64,000 nucleotides of DNA from JACVRN01 sp036403815 (GTDB lineage: Bacteria; Acidobacteriota; Blastocatellia; Pyrinomonadales; Pyrinomonadaceae), in the NCBI GenBank assembly GCA_036403815.1, contig DASWQH010000012.1, positions 1 through 64,000 on the forward strand. The letters run 5' to 3'. The position numbers and the translations under genes were made by a program. A model generated the notes under the pieces. The model was not told where the DNA came from, ran no database searches, and saw nothing but the letters and a program-made list of their open reading frames with translations. This document shows positions 59,291 through 64,000 of this stretch, piece after piece; position 1 is the stretch's first letter; every line of letters begins with the position of its first letter.

Positions 59291-61356
59291 AAAGTTTTTC
59301 CAAAGGTTTAGTAGCCGCCTTCATGCTTCTTTTAGCGGCTGGTGCTTCAGGTTTAGCCAACGCGCAAAGCGTTATCACGCCGCCGAAGCCCGCGCCTACG
59401 CCCGTTCAAGTTAATACGACGACCGCCGCCGGAGCGCAGACTAATCCGCCTGATATCAACGGGACGAAGATTTTAACTGATCGTGAGAAGCGCGCAGGCG
59501 CTTACAGCAAGCTCATGGCAGGGCAGCGCTTTTTGACCACAATCACGCGCGCCAACATGGACACGAACCTGCGCCGCGCCAAACAAGCTTTTCAGGAAGC
59601 GGCGACGCTCGACCCGACTCTGGCGGAAGCACACACGGCGCTCGCGTGGGCTGCCTTCTATTATCCGCCTTACGATTTTGATGAAGCTCAGCGGGAAGCA
59701 GCGCTTGCAGTCGGCATCAGCCGCAATAACTTCGGCGCGCATCGCATACTATCGCGCACCCTAATCATCAAGAGCGGCCTGCGCGAGGGAAGCCTGAACG
59801 CTGCAATCGTCGGAAAGGCTGTTGAAGAACTGCGCGAGATAGTGCGTCTTAATCCGAATGACGCCGAAGGCTGGGCTTTGCTTGGCGAGTTCTATTTCGC
59901 CACCGACCGCACGAACGAAGCCATTGAAGCATGGACGAAATGGTCTGCCGCGCCCGGCTCGCTTGAGACGCGTTTCTATCAGGCTGTGACCAACGGGCGT
60001 GAATTGTCGCCCGATTCCGCCGCCGCACGCTTGAGCCAGGCGCTACTTCGCGCGGGGCGCTACAAAGAGGCCACCGCGGCCATACGCCGCGCGCTCTATC
60101 TAGAGCCGGACAATAAAGAGTATCTGGATATTCTGAGCCAGTCACTGTCGGCAGGCGGAGGCAGCGACGCGGCTGCCATAGCAGAGCTGCAACGCATGGC
60201 CGATGCCAACCCGTCGAATTTTACAGCCGTGCGAGCGCTCGCTCGCGCACAGGTTCGCGCCGGTCGCATTGACGACGCGGCGGCGACCTTGCGCGCAAGC
60301 CTCCAGCGCAAAGGTCTCAGCGAAGAAATGCGTGTGCAGCTTCGCGTAGAGCTTGCGACCCTCTTCTCCGACGCTCAGCGTTACGGGGATGCGGTCACTG
60401 TCTATGAAGAGTTGCTGAAGGAACGCGGCATAGGCGATAAGCCTCTGGCTACTGACGATGAGCGAGAGGCCGCGACGGAAATCTTTCAGCGCATAATCAA
60501 CCTGCAAAAGAGCGCCGGTCGCTCCAGCGATGCCGTTGCTACGATTGGACGTATGCGGAGTGTGTTGGGCAAAGATGACCCGACCGCCGATTTGATTTAT
60601 ATAGAAATGCTGCGCGATGAAGGGAAGCGCCGCGAAGCTCTACAGGCAGCGCAGGCCGCCAGAAAGAATTTCCCCACACAGACGGAGTTCATCAGCCTTG
60701 AAGCACAGACGCTGGGAGACTTGGGACGCGTAGACGAAGCCGTCACCCTCTTAAACTCGCAGTTGAAAGGGACGGCGCAGGACTTCAATACCTATCTTAC
60801 AATCTCAAGCCTCTACACGCAGGCGGGACGCGGGCGCGAGGGCGTGGCGGCTGCGCGCAAGGCTCTGGAGCTAGCTCCGGCAGGGCAGGAGCAATACACG
60901 AACGCAGCGCTCCTGACGCTTGCCTCTGCGCAGGAACGCGCGGGCGACACGAAAGGCTCCGAGGAGAGTTTGCGCCGAGTGCTGGAAAAAGACCCGGACA
61001 ATGCTACGGCTCTCAACAATCTAGGCTACTTTCTGGTCGAGCGTAACGAGCGTTTGACGGAAGCCCTAGAGATGATTCAACGCGCAGTGAAGGCGGAGCC
61101 GACCAACTCATCTTTTCTGGACAGCCTCGGCTGGGCATATTTCAAGCTCGGCAAACTGGACGAAGCCGAGCGCCAGCTAAAGGAAGCGGCGCGACGCGAC
61201 CCTGCTTCGTCCACGATTCAGGAACATCTGGGCGATGTCTTTCAAAAGCAGGGCAAGGCTGCGGAAGCCCGCGCCGCCTGGCAGAAGGCGCTTTCGCTCT
61301 CCACGGAATCGGACGAGACGGCCAGAATCAAAGCCAAGCTCGACAGCAAGAAATAA
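59287..61356 (+). CDS. exported tetratricopeptide-repeat protein
   Basis: 689 residues from TTG 59287, coupled to the membrane-protein gene. Signal peptide LVAAFMLLLAAGASGLANA, then many TPR units (ANMDTNLRRAKQAFQEAATL .. LEKDPDNATALNNLGYFLVE .. LGKLDEAERQLKEAARRDPA) through residue ~680. Such long TPR arrays organise envelope complexes; the function here is unknown. The adjacent heptad hairpin begins at its stop codon. Confidence 0.85.
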   Translation: MKSFSKGLVAAFMLLLAAGASGLANAQSVITPPKPAPTPVQVNTTTAAGAQTNPPDINGTKILTDREKRAGAYSKLMAGQRFLTTITRANMDTNLRRAKQAFQEAATLDPTLAEAHTALAWAAFYYPPYDFDEAQREAALAVGISRNNFGAHRILSRTLIIKSGLREGSLNAAIVGKAVEELREIVRLNPNDAEGWALLGEFYFATDRTNEAIEAWTKWSAAPGSLETRFYQAVTNGRELSPDSAAARLSQALLRAGRYKEATAAIRRALYLEPDNKEYLDILSQSLSAGGGSDAAAIAELQRMADANPSNFTAVRALARAQVRAGRIDDAAATLRASLQRKGLSEEMRVQLRVELATLFSDAQRYGDAVTVYEELLKERGIGDKPLATDDEREAATEIFQRIINLQKSAGRSSDAVATIGRMRSVLGKDDPTADLIYIEMLRDEGKRREALQAAQAARKNFPTQTEFISLEAQTLGDLGRVDEAVTLLNSQLKGTAQDFNTYLTISSLYTQAGRGREGVAAARKALELAPAGQEQYTNAALLTLASAQERAGDTKGSEESLRRVLEKDPDNATALNNLGYFLVERNERLTEALEMIQRAVKAEPTNSSFLDSLGWAYFKLGKLDEAERQLKEAARRDPASSTIQEHLGDVFQKQGKAAEARAAWQKALSLSTESDETARIKAKLDSKK

Positions 61357-61439
61357 ATGGGTGACGTGTATCAGGTGCCGGGTTCCGGTTTTTATTTTAC
61401 CGAAACCTGACACCCGGCACCCGACACCCATCACCCATT
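61356..61439. repeat. Heptad hairpin (GGTGCCG/CGGGTTC type)
   Basis: AATGGGTGACGTGTATCAGG, TGCCGGGTTCCGGT and the complementary ACCGAAACC, TGACACCCGGCACCCGACAC, CCATCACCCATT arms. The word family is that of 28587..28686 (CGGGTGC). Arms are imperfect in places. Confidence 0.85.
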
Positions 61440-61450
61440 GACGAATTTCG

Positions 61451-61480
61451 TTGACAAGTCCGTGCCGGATTGTGTCTAAT
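61451..61480 (+). promoter_or_regulatory. sigma70-type promoter of the riboswitch-CAP transcript
   Basis: TTGACA (61451..61456), 18-bp spacer, then TCTAAT (61475..61480), close to consensus. It is 78 bp before the first c-di-GMP-I aptamer and is the best promoter match in the region. A transcript from here would cross both riboswitches into the CAP gene. Confidence 0.6.
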
Positions 61481-61558
61481 TTAATTGCTCGCTCGCCCCT
61501 CGCAAAACTTTTGAGGGCACGGGTTGAGCGTTTTCAGTTCTTTTGTCAATTTAGTAGC

Positions 61559-61675
61559 ACACGATAAAGGCAAACCTGTCGCGAGGCAGGGGCGCAAAGC
61601 CGTGAATCTCTAAAAGGGAAACGGGAGGAACATCTTCCTTCTCTCTCTTTCAGAGATTGTCTGGTTGCCGAAGGC
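61559..61675 (+). ncRNA. c-di-GMP-I (GEMM) riboswitch, upstream copy
   Basis: GEMM consensus AAAGGCAAACC; stem CCTGTC-GCGA-GGCAGG (61575..61590) with a GNRA tetraloop; GGGGCGCAAAGCC; second stem AATCTCT / AGAGATT (61605..61659) of ~40 nt loop; closing GGTTGCCGAAGGC. All conserved pieces of the type I c-di-GMP aptamer are present in the right order and spacing. A hairpin-like AGAAAGCTCTAG..CTTTCT region (61678..61720) could be its expression platform. Confidence 0.88.
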
Positions 61676-61920
61676 AGAAGAAAGCTCTAGAAGCTTTACC
61701 GATCCGGTAGACCTTTCTTCCCGACACAATCAAACAGCAAAGCGTTTCAACCTTTATCCGTTCTAAAGTCACAAGCCTGTGAAGCGTCGCAGTGTGTAGA
61801 TTGCTCACTTCTTAAAGCGCAAGCTTTCCGAAGAGTGCATCGAAACCTACAAGCGCATTCAGGGGCAATGGGCGCGTCTGCGTACTTCCTGTTTTTCGGT
61901 CAGGGCGCAGGATGAGCCGT

Positions 61921-62005
61921 CACCGACCAAAGGCACTCCCGCAGCGATGCGGGTTCGCAAAGCCAGGAGTCTCTCCCCCCAGGAGATAGTCCGGCTACCG
62001 AAGTG
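61921..62005 (+). ncRNA. c-di-GMP-I (GEMM) riboswitch, downstream copy
   Basis: ACCAAAGGCA; stem CCCGCA-GCGA-TGCGGG (61938..61953) with the same GCGA tetraloop; TTCGCAAAGCCA; second stem around GGAGTCTCTCC / GGAGA; closing TCCGGCTACCGAAG. The aptamer ends 11 bp before the ATG of the CAP gene, where GAGG is the ribosome site, so translational control is likely. The AAACC of copy 1 is ACTCC here. Confidence 0.82.
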
Positions 62006-62016
62006 AGGTTCAAGCA

Positions 62017-62766
62017 ATGAGGAGCAAAGGAAGCGCCGCTTTCCAGCAGCATAAACAATCATCTTTTCAAACCAACCGCTTTGCAGCATTCATTCTCATC
62101 CTTTTAACTCTGGCGACACCCATCGCCGGAATTGCGCAGACGCAGAAGCAACAGAAGCCCGTTGCCCGTCTGGTCAGCACGTCCCGTCAGACCACACCCG
62201 CACCAAGAGCACGACTTGTCGCATCCATTCCGGCTTCGCAGATTCCTGCAACGGATCGAATGACTTCATCAAACAGGGCTTCGTCCAACGCTCGCCTGAT
62301 TTCATCAAGCCCTCGCACGGTTTCATCAAGCCCCGTCTCAAGCACAACGTCTGCCGCAGCGTTTGCGGGCGCATCCAGTCTTGAGCGGCGCGCTTTCGAG
62401 CTTGTTAATTCAGAGCGCCGTGCGCGCGGCGAATCACCGCTCGTGTGGGACGCGGAGTTGTCGAAGATGGCGCGACAGCATTCGTTTGACATGGCACGCG
62501 CGGGCTTCCTGGATCACAGAGGGCCGGATGGGCGCGACATGGCAGATAGAGCGCGCTCGATGGGCATTCGTGGCTGGAAAGTGCTTGGAGAGAACATAGC
62601 CTTTAATCAGGGCTTCGATGATCCGAGCGCGTTTGCCGTCGAGCGCTGGATGGGTTCGTCTAAGCACCGCGATAACATTCTCAACAGGCAGTTCACACGC
62701 ACAGGGATTGGTGTTGCGCGCGCATCCGATGGTAGCATCTTCTTTACGCAAGTCTTTATGAGCTGA
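62017..62766 (+). CDS. exported CAP/SCP-domain (YkwD-like) protein
   Basis: 249 residues. Signal peptide (AFILILLTLATPIAGIAQ), a long Ser/Thr/Arg linker (residues ~55-115; ISSSPRTVSSSPVSS), then a CAP domain: FELVNSERRARGESPLVWDA, RQHSFDMARAGFLDHRGPDG, GENIAFNQGFDDPSAF and HRDNILNRQFTRTGIGVA. This is the YkwD/PR-1-like fold with the His/Glu cavity residues; bacterial members are extracellular, function mostly unknown, some in sporulation or biofilm. The tandem c-di-GMP riboswitches in its leader tie its expression to the motile/sessile second messenger. Confidence 0.9.
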   Translation: MRSKGSAAFQQHKQSSFQTNRFAAFILILLTLATPIAGIAQTQKQQKPVARLVSTSRQTTPAPRARLVASIPASQIPATDRMTSSNRASSNARLISSSPRTVSSSPVSSTTSAAAFAGASSLERRAFELVNSERRARGESPLVWDAELSKMARQHSFDMARAGFLDHRGPDGRDMADRARSMGIRGWKVLGENIAFNQGFDDPSAFAVERWMGSSKHRDNILNRQFTRTGIGVARASDGSIFFTQVFMS

Positions 62767-62770
62767 AATA

Positions 62771-62819
62771 GACCGCTCGCGCGCTTGAGTTAAACACAAA
62801 AGGGCGGTCGGCGCTTTTT
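62771..62819 (+). terminator. possible intrinsic terminator of the CAP gene
   Basis: GACCGC (62771..62776) and GCGGTC (62804..62809) with a GGCGC then TTTTT. The stem is short and the loop long, so strength is doubtful. Confidence 0.4.
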
Positions 62820-62847
62820 ATCAAAGGAGAAAGGCTGGCCGCCCTTC

Positions 62848-63768
62848 GTGTCTCTTCCTACGTTCACGCTTCCGGCTTACGCCAAAATCAACTGGACGCT
62901 CTATGTACTGGGTAAGCGTACAGACGGCTTTCATGAGTTGCGAACCATCTTACAAACCGTCACGCTGCATGACCGCTTAACCTTCACTGCGCGCGATGAC
63001 AACCGGCTGGTTCTCACCTGTGACGATGCGACGATTCCCGTTGACGAAAGAAATCTGGTACTGCGTGCAGCCACGGCTCTCAGGGAAAAGCATAAGATTA
63101 GAAAGGGCGCATCGGTTCATCTAGAGAAACGGATTCCGGCTGAGGCTGGCCTGGGCGGCGGCTCATCTAATGCGGCTGTGGCTTTGCTGGGGTTGGCGCA
63201 TCTCTGGCAGTTGGAGACCGGCAGGGAAGAACTGGCGCAGATTGGCGCTCGTCTGGGCGCGGATGTCCCATTCTTCTTCACGGGCGGAACGGCGCTGGGG
63301 ACTGGCCTTGGAACTGAAATCGAGCCTCTCCCAGATGTTGAGGCAGGGCATCTACTGATTATCAAGCCGCGCGCCAAAGTCTCAACCCCTGAAGCTTATA
63401 AAGCATTAAAGCGCCCCGCCTTGACAAAGGAAACGAGCGACATTATTCTTTCTATTTCTCGTGCAGAGGCGCAAATCGCGGATTCTCTACATGAGGGGCT
63501 GCACAACGATTTCGAGCAGGCGATTTATGAGCTATACCCGGAAATCGCCCGCGCTCGCGCTAGCTTAATCGAACAAGGGGCAAGGGGCGCGCTTCTGGCT
63601 GGAAGCGGCGCGAGCGTCTTTGGTATCTTTGAAAATGAGGAAGCGCTTGGCCGGGCACGAAGCGTTCTGGAAGGTGAACCGGGCTGGCGCGTCTTCGCAT
63701 CGGCGGCGCTGGGTCGTGAGGCTTACCTTGAAGCCCTCCGTACTTGCGCCGCTCTCCTCCAACAGTGA
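62848..63768 (+). CDS. ispE: 4-diphosphocytidyl-2-C-methyl-D-erythritol kinase
   Basis: 306 residues from GTG 62848. GHMP kinase: TLPAYAKINWTLYVLGKRTD, the ATP loop EAGLGGGSSNAAVALLGLAH, GARLGADVPFFFTGGTALGT and GALLAGSGASVFGIF. It catalyses the fourth step of the non-mevalonate isoprenoid pathway. A tRNA-Gln gene follows after 9 bp and then prs, an order seen in many bacteria. Confidence 0.95.
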   Translation: MSLPTFTLPAYAKINWTLYVLGKRTDGFHELRTILQTVTLHDRLTFTARDDNRLVLTCDDATIPVDERNLVLRAATALREKHKIRKGASVHLEKRIPAEAGLGGGSSNAAVALLGLAHLWQLETGREELAQIGARLGADVPFFFTGGTALGTGLGTEIEPLPDVEAGHLLIIKPRAKVSTPEAYKALKRPALTKETSDIILSISRAEAQIADSLHEGLHNDFEQAIYELYPEIARARASLIEQGARGALLAGSGASVFGIFENEEALGRARSVLEGEPGWRVFASAALGREAYLEALRTCAALLQQ

Positions 63769-63777
63769 GATTGAAAT

Positions 63778-63849
63778 TGGGGCGTAGCCAAGTGGTAAGG
63801 CACCGGTCTTTGGAATCGGCATTCGTAGGTTCGAATCCTTCCGCCCCAG
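63778..63849 (+). tRNA. tRNA-Gln(UUG)
   Basis: Acceptor TGGGGCG/CGCCCCA, D arm GCCAAGTGGTAAGGC, anticodon arm CCGGT-CTTTGGA-ATCGG with anticodon TTG, T arm TAGGTTCGAATCC, discriminator G and an encoded CCA (63850..63852). Complete. Confidence 0.96.
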
Positions 63850-63858
63850 CCAAACGTT

Positions 63859-63938
63859 AAGTCCCAAGTTCCAAGTCCAAAGTCCCAGGTTGCAGGGGCA
63901 TCTGACATGGGACATGGAACTTGGGTCTTGGGACTCTT
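63859..63938. repeat. Heptad hairpin (GTCCCAA type) against the prs start
   Basis: AAGTCCCAAGTTCCAAGTCC (period 7) pairs with GACATGGAACTTGGGTCTTG and GGACT. It spans from 7 bp after the tRNA CCA to the base before the prs ATG. Confidence 0.88.
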
Positions 63939-64000
63939 ATGGGCACAACCGGCGGCATCAAGGTCTTTTCGGGTAACGCGAATCGGGCGCTCGCCCAGGA
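63939..64000 (+). CDS. prs: ribose-phosphate pyrophosphokinase, start only
   Basis: 20 complete codons from ATG 63939 read MGTTGGIKVFSGNANRALAQ, the start of phosphoribosyl pyrophosphate synthetases (FSGNANxxLA). The gene runs out of the window. The ispE - tRNA-Gln - prs order and the peptide make the identification firm. No Shine-Dalgarno; a hairpin abuts the start. Confidence 0.88.
   Translation, partial: MGTTGGIKVFSGNANRALAQ

Overview
The window most likely comes from a Gram-negative, GC-balanced soil-type bacterium of the phylum Acidobacteriota, probably class Blastocatellia. The main support is a secreted protein of the acidobacterial VWFA-related family (30038..31021), a BamD-like outer-membrane assembly protein, a DsbA-like/VKOR oxidative-folding pair, YARHG and TPR secreted proteins, and intergenic DNA packed with nested palindromes. 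This assignment is inference; no rRNA gene is present.

Layout. 1..3352 holds the 3' part of a WD40-GTPase-TIR (NLR-like) gene and a convergent gene that strongly resembles the NpmA/KamB 16S rRNA A1408 methyltransferases. 3523..13023 is mostly housekeeping and accessory metabolism (deaminase, M1 peptidase, J-domain membrane protein, VOC protein, Sm-like protein, radical SAM, CBS, sugar dehydrogenase). 13109..18985 carries cell-envelope genes (lytic transglycosylase, YARHG, OsmC, a large glycine-zipper protein). 19282..27759 is a signalling block (GAF-SpoIIE phosphatase, two receiver proteins, a hybrid histidine kinase, a broken receiver fragment) around a GNAT enzyme and a subtilase with a hexapeptide-repeat tail. 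27770..36321 continues with an AlkZ-related protein, VWFA, TPR, VKOR, DsbA-like, ferredoxin and endonuclease III genes. 37148..37928 is an RNA island: a tRNA-Arg(UCU) split by a group I intron, a T-armless tRNA-His-like remnant and the first codons of a tyrosine recombinase. 38098..46291 has a transporter, Nudix, HU, tRNA-Pro, RdgB, an FAD oxidase and chorismate synthase. 48268..61356 holds the def / pruA / fmt / rsmB / PASTA / rpe / bamD / TPR series. 61441..62766 has a sigma70-type promoter, two tandem c-di-GMP-I riboswitches and a CAP-domain gene. The window ends with ispE, tRNA-Gln and the start of prs, a common bacterial order.

The most striking non-coding pattern is the palindromic DNA. 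At least five families fill nearly every gap: large nested 'GCCCCTGAAAGGGGC' elements (4 copies), 'GCTCCGTAGGAGC' elements (2), 'CCACGAATTCACACGAA' hairpins (3 plus a half), one 'TGTAGGGGCAGGG' element, and about thirteen long hairpins whose arms are built of degenerate 7- or 9-base words, a different word at each locus. Several of these hairpins lie directly against the start codon of an essential gene (aroC, fmt, rpe, prs), leaving no room for a normal ribosome binding site.

Candidates for under-described biology are these heptad-word hairpins, the tandem c-di-GMP riboswitch leader, the intron-split tRNA-Arg(UCU) beside a damaged tRNA/integrase site, and the A1408-type methyltransferase. 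All protein functions are read from motifs and remembered family features, without database searches.
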